Positions 47,865 to 58,875 of a stretch of DNA of 64,000 bases are shown here, piece by piece (the first letter of the stretch is position 1; each line of letters starts with the position of its first letter). Position numbers and translations under genes: made by a program. The notes beneath the pieces were generated by a model that worked only from the letters and a program-made list of their open reading frames with translations, was not told the DNA's origin and made no database searches. The stretch is from Pseudoxanthobacter soli DSM 19599. Its GTDB lineage: Bacteria > Pseudomonadota > Alphaproteobacteria > Rhizobiales > Segnochrobactraceae. Location of the stretch: positions 673,596-737,595 of the forward strand of contig NZ_FRXO01000002.1 of NCBI RefSeq assembly GCF_900148505.1, read 5' to 3'.

Positions 47865-48545
47865 TCAGCCTTCCCCGGCCCTGAGCGCGGCGGCGGCGGC
47901 GACCGGCGCCGCCACCAGGGCGACGAGAAGGATCGCGACCAGCAACAGGAACGGCGGCCAGAAGGCCGCGGCGCCGAACGCCCCTGTGGTCGCGGCGATG
48001 CCGAAGATCAGCACGGGAACCGCGAGCGGCAGCACCAGCACCGGAATGAGCAGCCCACCGCGGCCGAGGCCGGCCGTCAGTGCCGCGCCGATGGCACCGA
48101 TCAGCGTGAGCGATGGTGTGCCGACGAGAAGGCAGAGCGCGCTCGCCGCGATCGCCTCCGGCCCGAGATTGAGAAACAGCCCGAGGACGGGAACTGCCGC
48201 GACCAGCGGTAGGCCAGTCGCGGTCCAGTGCGCCAGCGCCTTCGCCAGCACGACGAGGCCCAACGGCGCCTCGCCCATGAGGAGGAGGTCGAGGGATCCG
48301 TCGTCGCGATCCGCTTGGAACAGCCGGTCGAGGCCGAGCAGCGTGGCCAGCAACGCCCCGATCCAGAGCACCGCCGGACCGAGCCGGGCCAGCAGCGCAA
48401 GGTCCGGCCCGATGGCGAACGGGATCGCCACCACCACGGCGAGATAGAACAGCACGCCGACGAGGGCGCCGCCGCCCACCCGGAAGCCGAGCACGAGGTC
48501 GCGCCGGTAGAGCGCGAACAGGGCGGGGAGGATGCCGCCGGTCAT
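47865..48545 (-). CDS. ccmB: Haem ABC exporter permease CcmB
   Basis: The 226-residue protein has six hydrophobic segments and the family motif FQADRDDGSLDLLLMGEAPLGL in the loop after helix 2. CcmB forms the CcmAB(C) ABC complex that uses ATP to release holo-CcmE. Its ATG overlaps the ccmA stop by four bases. It ends six bases before the convergent mntH gene, so the ccmAB transcript must end within or after mntH antisense sequence. Confidence 0.94.
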   Translation of the reverse strand: MTGGILPALFALYRRDLVLGFRVGGGALVGVLFYLAVVVAIPFAIGPDLALLARLGPAVLWIGALLATLLGLDRLFQADRDDGSLDLLLMGEAPLGLVVLAKALAHWTATGLPLVAAVPVLGLFLNLGPEAIAASALCLLVGTPSLTLIGAIGAALTAGLGRGGLLIPVLVLPLAVPVLIFGIAATTGAFGAAAFWPPFLLLVAILLVALVAAPVAAAAALRAGEG

Positions 48546-49195
48546 GCGGCGTCCCCCGGCAGGTCGAGCCGGAGGGGATCGACGCCCGGCAGGTTGTCGT
48601 GGGTGGCGGCGACGACGATGCCCCCGCGACCAAGATGCCCGGCCATCAGCGCGCCCAGGCGGGCGGCCGAAGCCGCGTCGAGCGCGGCGGTGGGCTCGTC
48701 CATCAGCCAGACCGGGCGCGGCACCGCCACCAGACGGGCGAAAGCGAGCCGCCGGCGCTGGCCGGCGGAAAGCAGCCCCGCCGGCAGGTCGGCGAGCGGC
48801 GCAAGATCGAGGCTGTCGAGCGCCTCTTCGACCCGACGATGCCGCCCGTCGTGCGGCGACCCGAGGAAGCACGCCCAGAACCGCAACGTCTCGGCCACCG
48901 TCAGCCCCGGCTTGAGGGCGTCGAGGTGACCGACATAGTGCATCGCGCGCGCCGCCGGGCCGTCGTCGAGCCCGCTGCCCTCGAGCGCCACCCTGCCACC
49001 GGCGATGGGCACGAGGCCGGCGATGGCGCGCAGCAATGTCGACTTGCCGGCACCGTTCTCTCCCGTGACCGCCATGGCCTGTCCCGCCGCGAGGCGGAAG
49101 TCCACCCCGTCGAGAACCCGCCGCCCGCCGCGGACCACCCCGACATCCCGGACCGCGAGCGCGGAGACGGCCGGAAGCGCCGCCGACCCACTCAT
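48542..49195 (-). CDS. ccmA: Haem ABC exporter ATPase CcmA
   Basis: The 217-residue ABC ATPase has Walker A GENGAGKSTLL (45-55), signature LSAGQRRRLAFARL, Walker B VWLMDEPTAALD and a final VAATHDNL. CcmA is the ATPase of the Ccm complex. The frame runs to 49312, but the ATG at 49195 gives the family N-terminus. It is translationally coupled to ccmB by an ATGA overlap. Confidence 0.94.
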   Translation of the reverse strand: MSGSAALPAVSALAVRDVGVVRGGRRVLDGVDFRLAAGQAMAVTGENGAGKSTLLRAIAGLVPIAGGRVALEGSGLDDGPAARAMHYVGHLDALKPGLTVAETLRFWACFLGSPHDGRHRRVEEALDSLDLAPLADLPAGLLSAGQRRRLAFARLVAVPRPVWLMDEPTAALDAASAARLGALMAGHLGRGGIVVAATHDNLPGVDPLRLDLPGDAA

Positions 49196-50160
49196 GACGG
49201 CGCTGCCCGCGACAGCAGCACTCGCCACGGCTGCGTCACCCCGCCACGCGGATTCGGGCGGCGAATGCCTCCGATCCGCGGTTGCAATCGATTGACGCGC
49301 ACCCTCCCGCACCGCACCATGATTGGAACGGCTTCAAGGTCGTCCGGAACGCGGCCGCGGCCTTCCCATGGCCTGGCGGGTTCCAGCCTCGGCCGAACGG
49401 CGGGTGTTGGCGGACGGAAGGGAATCGGGTGTCTAACGGCTCGGGTCACGGCTCGGACAGTGGCTTGGATCGCTGCGGCGGCATGAACCGGCGCGCGACC
49501 GGCTGCCGGCGAGTTTCGACCGGCACCGCGTTCCTGGCAACCCGGCCGTGCGCCACGGTCATGACGGCGACGCCGCAATCCCGCGAAACCGCGGAAACCG
49601 GCGCCCCCGTCCGGCCGCAGCGACTTTCCGCCTCATCGCGCCGGCCTCGAACTCTTCCAGACTGCATCTGGTCTAGTCTGAACGGATTTGGTATAGGTCT
49701 TGCAACCCGCGACGACGCTTCGGCGCGGTGGCCATATAGGTGTGCCAAGAGCGAGGACGGCCGGCAGGTCGCGCCCGCAATACGGCCAGCGCGACGAGCG
49801 CGGCCGCGGCGCCCTGCACTCGACCGGCCGCGCGCAGCCATCCATGCGCGCACTTCCCCGTGCGGCACGCACCCTCCAGAGCATCCCGGCCTCAGGTGGC
49901 TTCACCCGAGGCCCGCGGGATGCGCTGGGATCGCAGAAACAGAGTGCCCTCCGGCGCCCATGCGGGCGCGGGGCGCTCAAAGTCGCCTGTCCGGTTCCGC
50001 CGGCGCAGGCGTCGGACTTTCGCATCCGGTGTGATTTCCGGTCGGCCCGGCGGGCTGGACGGAAACCGCGCCGGCGGCCGGCGGCCGCAACACGCGCCGG
50101 CCCGGATCGTTTTGCTCATACCGGGCGCCCGGCCCGGTCTCGAACAGGGGATTGCACTCC
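49196..50160. other. Long intergenic region ahead of acnA, no supported gene
   Basis: Almost one kilobase between ccmA and acnA has no gene I can support. Open frames exist on both strands but are Arg/Pro-rich, overlap each other and match nothing. Around 49666-49711 there is an AT-richer patch with CCAGA/TCTGG and AGACT/AGTCT inverted repeats, which is the best candidate for the acnA promoter or a leader element. The bases AGGGG at 50143-50147 serve acnA translation. Confidence 0.4.
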
Positions 50161-52860
<2,700 letters not shown>

Positions 52861-52888
52861 TCGCGGTCGGCCGCTTCGGACGCTTCAG

Positions 52889-52916
52889 CCGCCGGCCTTC
52901 GGGCCGGCGGTTTTTT
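52889..52916 (+). terminator. Rho-independent terminator of acnA
   Basis: CCGCCGGCC (52889-52897) pairs with GGCCGGCGG (52902-52910) around a TTCG loop and is followed directly by six T residues. It is 28 bases after the acnA stop and is a classical intrinsic terminator. Confidence 0.95.
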
Positions 52917-53083
52917 GTTTCGGCCCGTTTCTTTTTGTCGGCTCCAGGCGCCGGCTTGCAAACGGACCTCGATTGAGACACACGAGTGGGCAGGGCAGCC
53001 GCACGCGGCAGGACAGGATGGCCGGGGGGAACGGCCGCCGGTTCCAGCGGTCTGTCGAAACGATCCCAGCGAAGGTTTTCCTG

Positions 53084-53689
53084 ATGATCCCGACCATGCG
53101 TTTCGTCCGCCGGGGACTGTCGGCTCTCGCCGGCGCCGCGCTCGCCGCCGGCCTCGTGTCGGGGCCCGCGATGGCCCAGACCAAGCCGGCGGATCCCAAG
53201 GCCGCTCCGGCCGCGACCGGACCGACGGCGACGACCGCCACTTACGGCGACTGGGTGGTGCGGTGCGCCGTTCCCCCGGGCAAGACCGATGCCGAAAAGG
53301 TGTGCGAGACCGCCGAGGGCATTCAGGTGCAGGGCCGCGAAGGGCTGCTTGCCCAGGTCGTGTTCGGCCGGCTGTCGAAGGATGCGCCGTGGCGCCTCAT
53401 CATCCAGCTTCCGAACGGCGTGTTCATTCCGGCGGGCGCCACGTTCTTCCTCACGGCCGACGCCAAGCAGGGCGACGATGCCGGCGACGGCCTCAAGGCA
53501 ACGTTCAAGCGCTGCACCGAAGCCTGCTTCGCCGATGTGGAGCTGACCGCGGACCAGATGACGGACCTGAAGGCCGCCAAGGGACCGGGCCGCATCGAGT
53601 TCGTGGACGGCAACCGCCAGCGCATCGCGATCCCGATCTCGTTCGCCGGCCTGCCGGGCGCGCTCGACGCCGCCGCCAATCCGCACTGA
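53084..53689 (+). CDS. Invasion-associated locus B (IalB) family protein
   Basis: The 201-residue precursor has a signal peptide (cleavage after PAMA) and the IalB domain: YGDWVVRC, CETAEGIQVQGREGLLAQVVFGR, LPNGVFIPAGATFF, FKRCTEACFADVELT and DGNRQRIAIPISFAGLPGALD. Bartonella IalB is linked to erythrocyte entry, but the family is widespread in free-living Rhizobiales, where its job is unknown. The ATG at 53084 follows GAAGG; an in-frame extension to 52973 is rejected because the signal peptide starts here. Confidence 0.92.
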   Translation: MIPTMRFVRRGLSALAGAALAAGLVSGPAMAQTKPADPKAAPAATGPTATTATYGDWVVRCAVPPGKTDAEKVCETAEGIQVQGREGLLAQVVFGRLSKDAPWRLIIQLPNGVFIPAGATFFLTADAKQGDDAGDGLKATFKRCTEACFADVELTADQMTDLKAAKGPGRIEFVDGNRQRIAIPISFAGLPGALDAAANPH

Positions 53690-53708
53690 CGTCTCCGCAT
53701 TGACGTCG

Positions 53709-53739
53709 CTGCCGGCCAGACGGCTCGTCCGGCCGGCAG
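53709..53739. terminator. Hairpin between convergent ialB-type and copCD genes
   Basis: CTGCCGGCC (53709-53717) pairs perfectly with GGCCGGCAG (53731-53739), with an inner GAC/GTC stem. No T-run follows. Its position between convergent genes suggests a bidirectional terminator. Confidence 0.45.
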
Positions 53740-53801
53740 GACATCGCGGTGAGAGTCTGGCCCTACGGACCATGCGGAGAAAGTGACGGGGGCCGCCGCC
53801 G

Positions 53802-55568
53802 TCAGGGCTTGATGTCGACCTCTCCGTCGAGCGTCGCCATCTTGAAATCCGAGATCAGAAGCCGCAGCTGCACCGTCCAGTGTCCGGACACGGGCAGCAC
53901 CAGGCCATCGACGCGCCAGGTGCCGTCGCCGACACGCACGGCCGGCCGACGGATCGGTTCGATACCTGCGCCGTGGTTCGACAGCGCGAGCGTGATCTCC
54001 TGCGGATCGAGCGGACCGAAATCACCGGTCATGACAACGATCGATGCCGTGACCGGGCCGGCATGGCCGGGCGTGACCGTGATGTCGGCCATCGCATCCG
54101 GCGTATGAATGTGGACCGCCGCCGGTTCGTTGCGCGCCGCATCGATCGCCCGCGGCGGCGGGGTGAAGCGCCACACGGCGACAACGGCGAAGATCGCGAC
54201 CACGAGCGCCGTTTCCACGGCAATGGAACGCGCCAGCAGGCCCGCAGACCGCGGCTCCGCACGCAGGGCCGGCGCCGTCAGGCTGAAGCGGTTGAGCAGC
54301 GCGCAGGCGAACAGCACCGACAGAAGCGCGAATTTCGCCAGCATCACCCGGCCGTAATCCGTGGTCCACAACGCGCTCGGATGGCCGAGTTGCACCACCG
54401 CCAGCGTGCCGCCGCTCAGGACGAGCACCCCGACGAACCAGGGAATGACGTCCGAGAAATGCCGCAGGGCGCCGGTTGCGCGCCGGGTATCATCCGCTCG
54501 CCCTGGCGCGGTCGCTTTGTGTTTCCGCCACACGCCCCGGTGGAGCAGCACCGCGAGCGGCACGAGCGAACCGACCCAGACGGCGATCGTGACGGCGTGG
54601 AGGAATACGCCCGCGCGCATGATCACTTGCGGGGCCGCCGTAGAGGCATGGCCGCTTGCCGCGAGCGCCAGGCCCAGCGCGGCGAGCGCGACCGCCGACA
54701 GAAGCCGGGCGAGAACCGGGCGACGCGAGACGACGGCAAGGCTGACGCTCGCGATCACGAGCGCCGCCGCCGCGAGCGCGAGCGTCCTGGCATAGATGCT
54801 ACCGAGCCCGGCCTGCCAGATTTCCGGCTGAGCGAGCCCCGCGACCGGCGCGCCGAGCAGATCGGCTCCCTGCAGCCCGAGTGCCGCGACGATCGCCACG
54901 ACACCGATCGCCAGCATGGCGGAAAGAAAGCCGCGGGCCGGCACATCCGCCCCCGTGCAATCCCGCACCGCCGCACCACCGCGCGGGACCAGCCACGCGG
55001 CGAACACGGCGCCGCCGACGCCAAGGAACAGCCCCGCATAGAGCGCGAACCGCGCGGCCCAGATTGCGACGCGCAACGGCCAGTCCACGACAGCCGCTGT
55101 TACCGTCGGCGCACCGGCGCTGGCGTGGCCGATCGAGAAGGTGAGCGTTCCGCCCACGGGGTGTCCGTCTTCCGACACGACCCGCCAGCTCAGCGCGTAG
55201 GTTCCCTGCCCCATGCCGGATGGCAGCGCGACGGAAAGAACGGTGTCGTGCAACGCCGCAGTGAGGGTACGGGAGGAACCGTCCGGCGCGATCAGCCGAA
55301 GAGCGATCGGGGCGACCGGCTCGCTGAAGGTCAGGTCCATGGTCGCAGGCGCCTCGGCCAGCATGGCGCCGTCCGCAGGCACCGCGTTGCCGAGTGCGGC
55401 ATGTGCGAAGGCGGCCGCGGGCAGACCGATGGCGAACGCGAGCGCCACTATGGCGGCAAACAGCCGCGCGAGCGCACGGCCCGCCAGCGGCTGCGGCGCC
55501 GCGCCGCGACGCGCGGGAGCGGATGGCGGTGCAGGTGCGGCATCCGCCGCTCTCGTCATCGTTTTCAT
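53802..55568 (-). CDS. copCD: CopC-CopD fusion copper resistance/uptake protein
   Basis: The 588-residue protein starts with a signal (cleavage after AAAFA). A CopC domain follows, whose mature N-terminal His56 starts HAALGNAVPADGAML and whose second copper ligand is likely the His in SEDGHPVGG. After it come about eight membrane helices of a CopD domain (HAVTIAVWVGSLVPLAVLL) and a ~120-residue C-terminal periplasmic domain ending LDGEVDIKP. It resembles YcnJ of B. subtilis, which takes up copper. The gene lies downstream of ycnI, 186 bases away, in a copper-type cluster. Confidence 0.9.
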   Translation of the reverse strand: MKTMTRAADAAPAPPSAPARRGAAPQPLAGRALARLFAAIVALAFAIGLPAAAFAHAALGNAVPADGAMLAEAPATMDLTFSEPVAPIALRLIAPDGSSRTLTAALHDTVLSVALPSGMGQGTYALSWRVVSEDGHPVGGTLTFSIGHASAGAPTVTAAVVDWPLRVAIWAARFALYAGLFLGVGGAVFAAWLVPRGGAAVRDCTGADVPARGFLSAMLAIGVVAIVAALGLQGADLLGAPVAGLAQPEIWQAGLGSIYARTLALAAAALVIASVSLAVVSRRPVLARLLSAVALAALGLALAASGHASTAAPQVIMRAGVFLHAVTIAVWVGSLVPLAVLLHRGVWRKHKATAPGRADDTRRATGALRHFSDVIPWFVGVLVLSGGTLAVVQLGHPSALWTTDYGRVMLAKFALLSVLFACALLNRFSLTAPALRAEPRSAGLLARSIAVETALVVAIFAVVAVWRFTPPPRAIDAARNEPAAVHIHTPDAMADITVTPGHAGPVTASIVVMTGDFGPLDPQEITLALSNHGAGIEPIRRPAVRVGDGTWRVDGLVLPVSGHWTVQLRLLISDFKMATLDGEVDIKP

Positions 55569-55637
55569 GGACACGGTTCCACGCTGTGCAATGGAATGAC
55601 GGCGGTCCGGCGGCGTGCGCCGCCGAACCCTGTCAGA

Positions 55638-55667
55638 GGCGGAGCCGGGGATCGAACCCGGTCCGCC
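55638..55667 (-). repeat. tRNA T-arm-like stem-loop between ycnI and copCD
   Basis: On the minus strand GGCGGA-CCGGG (55667-55657) pairs with CCCGG-C-TCCGCC (55649-55638) around the loop TTCGATC, giving an 11-bp stem with one bulged base. The loop and T stem are those of a tRNA T arm, and the flank resembles an acceptor stem. There is no D arm, anticodon or CCA, so it is a mini-helix in the leader of copCD, or a terminator of ycnI. Confidence 0.5.
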
Positions 55668-55754
55668 CCGTTCACGCGACGGCCGCCGGCAAAGCCGGGC
55701 AAGACAAGGCCCGGCAAGGAAAAGCCCGGCAGAGCCGCCGCTTCCTGCGTCAGG

Positions 55755-56273
55755 TCAGGGCTTCGGCACGAGCTTCAGCCCCGGGGCCGGCGTCTCGTAG
55801 TCGTCCGCGTCCTTGCCGGCTGCCGGGATTTCGATCCAGCGCTCGGAACCCTGCTCGCATTCCTGAATGACCGGGAAATAGAGCGTGGTGCCCGGCTTCA
55901 GGTCGCTCGTGAGATAGGCGCGCAGCACGAACTCGTCGTAGTAGGAATCCGGCAGGTTGCCGCCCTGCCAGACGACTTCCTTCACGCCGGAATCGACCTT
56001 TTCGCCATAATAATCATAGGCCTTTCCATAGGGCCCCTTCACGGTCTCGATGGTCCAGCCGGCATGCGGCATCGGCTTGACCGCGATGACGCCGTCCGGG
56101 ATCTGAACGCGGACCTTGGTCGTGGGCGAACCCGCGCAGCCATGGCCGACGCGGAAGACCGCCTTGTAGGCGCCCGGCACGGAGGCTTCGCCGACTTCGA
56201 GGGTGATGTGGGCGCTCGCGGCGACGGTGCCCATGGCGAGAAGGCCGCAGGCGAGCGTGAACGACTTCAACAT
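55755..56273 (-). CDS. ycnI: YcnI-family (DUF1775) periplasmic copper-binding protein
   Basis: The 172-residue precursor has a signal peptide cleaved after ASA, so the mature protein begins HITLEVGEASVPGAYKAVFRVGHGC. The N-terminal His22 is the characteristic histidine brace, and PHAGWTIE and QGGNLPDSYYDEFVLRAYL match the fold. YcnI of B. subtilis binds Cu(II) and is encoded with YcnJ. Here the partner is copCD downstream. The upstream gene encodes a DUF2946-like protein. Confidence 0.93.
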   Translation of the reverse strand: MLKSFTLACGLLAMGTVAASAHITLEVGEASVPGAYKAVFRVGHGCAGSPTTKVRVQIPDGVIAVKPMPHAGWTIETVKGPYGKAYDYYGEKVDSGVKEVVWQGGNLPDSYYDEFVLRAYLTSDLKPGTTLYFPVIQECEQGSERWIEIPAAGKDADDYETPAPGLKLVPKP

Positions 56274-56480
56274 GATGGTTCCAATCGAGGGCAGAGGCCG
56301 GAACGCGCCCAGTCGGCTCGACCGTTCCGGCGGGAAAGAACGCCTCCGCTCCCACCGTCCGGAAAGGATGCGGTGATGCGATCCGGCCGGCCGAGCGCGA
56401 GGTTCGGCAGCACCGTGACGATGGGACGGAGGAAGGACGGGAAATCGCGTGCAGCCGGAGAAAACGGCGCACGCCGCTCG

Positions 56481-57143
56481 TCAGGCCGTGCCGGGCGGTC
56501 CGCGTGTCGTGCGCGGAGATCGCACGGACGGGAGGGGCACGGGTGCTTCGTCCGAGACCGGCTGCGGCCGGTCGTCGACGCGCATCTGGAACGGCAGCGG
56601 ATCGACCGTGGGCAGCGTGGCGGAGGCGATGGCCAGCATCGCGCAGCCGGGCAGGCAGCAATCGAGTAGGCCGCCGCGGTGGTGATCCGCCGCAGGCAGC
56701 GTGGACCCTGCCGGATCCGTTTCCGCGGTTTGGGGGCCGAAGGCGTGGGTGTCTTGGGTATGGGTGTCTTGGCTGCGGGTGTCTTGGATATCGGCGCCGG
56801 CAAGCGGCCACGCTTCGGCCGGGGAGAGAAGGTCCCCGGCCGTGTCGTGGGTACAGATCACCGCACCGATATAAAACGCGTCGTCGGGCGAGGCGGCGAA
56901 GGCCGGCGGCGCCGCCTGAACGCCGAGCATGAGCCCGATCAGGAGGGATTGGGTAAAGACCAGCCAGGCCAGCGAGGAGGCGATCCAGCGGCGCCGGCCG
57001 TGCGCACGCCCGCGCGCAGCGGGAGCGGACCGGGTGCCGAAACGTCGCTTGCAAACGCTCAATGCGCATCGCCCTCCGGCGCGCGGCCGGAGCAGGGTAG
57101 CGAGGAACGGCAGGGGCGCTGGCACGCGGCCTGTCTCCCACAA
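56481..57143 (-). CDS. DUF2946-like exported protein with QDT repeats
   Basis: The 220-residue frame has a basic N-terminal part (1-50), one hydrophobic helix (about 53-77) and then a periplasmic part with ICTHDTAG, a Gln-Asp-Thr repeat segment, DHHRGGLLDCCLPGCAML and a Pro-rich tail. The Cys/His motif and position next to ycnI and copCD fit the DUF2946 family of small copper-cluster proteins. The N-terminus is uncertain: the GTG at 57143 makes it longer than usual, and an internal TTG near 57063 could be the true start. Its stop codon lies about 207 bases before ycnI. Confidence 0.6.
   Translation of the reverse strand: MWETGRVPAPLPFLATLLRPRAGGRCALSVCKRRFGTRSAPAARGRAHGRRRWIASSLAWLVFTQSLLIGLMLGVQAAPPAFAASPDDAFYIGAVICTHDTAGDLLSPAEAWPLAGADIQDTRSQDTHTQDTHAFGPQTAETDPAGSTLPAADHHRGGLLDCCLPGCAMLAIASATLPTVDPLPFQMRVDDRPQPVSDEAPVPLPSVRSPRTTRGPPGTA
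56747..56791 (-). repeat. Three-copy 15-bp tandem repeat inside the DUF2946-like gene
   Basis: The unit GGGTGTCTTGGGTAT begins at 56747 and recurs at 56762 and 56777 with changes near its end. The length is a multiple of three, so it encodes a five-residue protein repeat containing Gln-Asp-Thr (IQDT, SQDT, TQDT). Confidence 0.85.
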
Positions 57144-57509
57144 GCGGGCCTGAACTTGCGAACTGGTATCATGGTCGTTCCCGGATGTAACCGGACTTCC
57201 CGTCGCACGCGGGTCGCGAGCGGCCGGTGGGCATCACCGTTCACCATCGGATCGCGGGCCCAACCGGCAGGAGGCGCATAGGGATGTGACGTACAGCCAT
57301 GTGACGCGCCGACAAGAATGGCACGGGCAGGAGGCGGGGGATGGCAGGGGATGGAAGACGCAGCCTTGCCCTGCGCCGCGCGCTCTTGCCCGGCGCGGAC
57401 ATTTCGCGCACAGAAGAGCCGCGCCCGTCGCTGCCGGCGCCCTCCGCCCGGTCGCGCCCCCGGGGCGGTTCGTTGCGAAATCCGATCGACGGCGCCCGAA
57501 GCGAACACC
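57144..57509. other. Divergent promoter region, no supported gene
   Basis: These 366 bases separate the DUF2946-like gene (leftward) from the kamA-type gene (rightward). They contain only short Arg/Pro/Ala-rich frames. Promoters for both units must be here, but I cannot assign boxes. Two GATGTGACG/CATGTGACG stretches (57284-57308) form a short direct repeat. Confidence 0.35.
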
Positions 57510-58613
57510 ATGGCCTCCCGACCGCTGCCGCAGCCGCCGCTGCTGCACCCTGCCGCCCGCGAGACGCACCGCAGCATTGCCGGCCTCGTCGAAGCCGGCT
57601 TCGTCGTGCCCGAGCGGCTCGCCGGCCTTGAGGCCGTCGCCGCCCGCTATGCCGTCTCGGTGACCGCCGACATGGTGGCGCTCATCGATCCCGCGGACCC
57701 GGCCGACCCCATCGCCCGCCAGTTCGTCCCGGCGGCGGAAGAGCTCGAAACCACGCCGGAAGAACGCGCCGATCCGATCGGCGACCACGCGCACAGTCCG
57801 GTCGAAGGCCTCGTGCATCGCTATCCCGACCGCGTGCTCCTGAAGTTCGTTCATGTCTGCCCGGTCTATTGCCGGTTCTGCTTCCGCCGCGAGATGGTCG
57901 GTCCCGATGCCGGGGCCGGGCTCGGTCCCGAGGCTCTCGCCGCCGCGCTCGCCTATATCCGTGACAGGTCGGAGATCTGGGAGGTCGTCGTCACTGGCGG
58001 CGATCCGCTGATCGCATCGCCGCGACGGCTGGCGGAGCTCGTCGCTGCACTCGGCGCCATCGAACATGTGAAGATCGTGCGTTTCCACACCCGCGTGCCC
58101 GTGGTCTCGCCGGAGCGCATCACCCCGGCGCTCGCGACGGCGCTGCGTTCGCCCGGCCTTGCCACCTACGTGGTGCTGCACGCCAACCACGCGCGCGAAC
58201 TCACCCCGGCAGCGCGGGAAGCCTGCGGCCGGCTGATCGACGCGGGCATCCCGATGCTCAGCCAGTCGGTGCTGCTCAGGGGCGTCAACGACGAGGTCGA
58301 GGTGCTGGGTGCGCTGATGCGGGCCTTCGTCGAGACACGCATCAAGCCCTACTACCTGCACCATGGCGATCTGGCGCCGGGAACCGCCCGCTTCCGCACC
58401 ACCATCGGCGAAGGCCAGGCGCTGATGCGGGGTCTGCGCGGCCGCTGGTCGGGGCTCTGCCAGCCGCATTATGTGCTCGATATCCCCGGCGGCTACGGCA
58501 AGGTGCCGGTCGGCCCGGCCTATCTGCAATGCGACGAGGCCGGGCGGCATCGGGTGGAGGACCCGCAAGGCAAGCTTCATTCCTATCCGCCCATGGATGA
58601 CACGGCTGATTGA
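57510..58613 (+). CDS. Radical SAM lysine 2,3-aminomutase family protein (EpmB/KamA type)
   Basis: The 367-residue protein has the radical SAM cluster motif HVCPVYCRFCFRRE (Cys117, Cys121, Cys124), VVTGGDPL, VRFHTRVPVVSPERI, and the KamA PLP-binding C-terminal part (KPYYLHHGDLAPGTARFR). At this length and without a C-terminal extension it matches EpmB, which converts alpha-lysine to beta-lysine for elongation factor P, rather than catabolic KamA. epmA and efp are not in the window, so the assignment is inferred from the family. The ribosome binding site is weak (GAAGCGAA). Confidence 0.88.
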   Translation: MASRPLPQPPLLHPAARETHRSIAGLVEAGFVVPERLAGLEAVAARYAVSVTADMVALIDPADPADPIARQFVPAAEELETTPEERADPIGDHAHSPVEGLVHRYPDRVLLKFVHVCPVYCRFCFRREMVGPDAGAGLGPEALAAALAYIRDRSEIWEVVVTGGDPLIASPRRLAELVAALGAIEHVKIVRFHTRVPVVSPERITPALATALRSPGLATYVVLHANHARELTPAAREACGRLIDAGIPMLSQSVLLRGVNDEVEVLGALMRAFVETRIKPYYLHHGDLAPGTARFRTTIGEGQALMRGLRGRWSGLCQPHYVLDIPGGYGKVPVGPAYLQCDEAGRHRVEDPQGKLHSYPPMDDTAD

Positions 58614-58875
58614 GCAAACAGGTTCTCCGAGAAGGCGATTTCCGGATTCCCTTTCTGCGCACTGGCAGAACTCCGAGTCCCTGCGCTTTGCGGGCCGGTC
58701 CGGCCGAAGCTAGGATCTTGCCATCGGAGACCGGCCCTGCCGCTCCGTGGCAATGGCGGCGGCGCACGCCCACCATATGGGCACGGGCGCTTCGGGAGGA
58801 CATCATGGACAGGCCAATCGCACCCCGCGCTCCGGCGTGCCACGCCCGGCCCAGCTACACTCGTCGGGGACGCGC

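Noticed and set aside
55638..55667. A tRNA gene on the minus strand
   Set aside because: Only T-arm and acceptor-like stems exist; there is no D arm, anticodon arm or CCA. Reported instead as a tRNA-like mini-helix.
53880..56669. A 929-codon open frame antisense to the copper cluster
   Set aside because: It crosses two certain genes and a non-coding gap and has only low-complexity Arg/His/Gln sequence.
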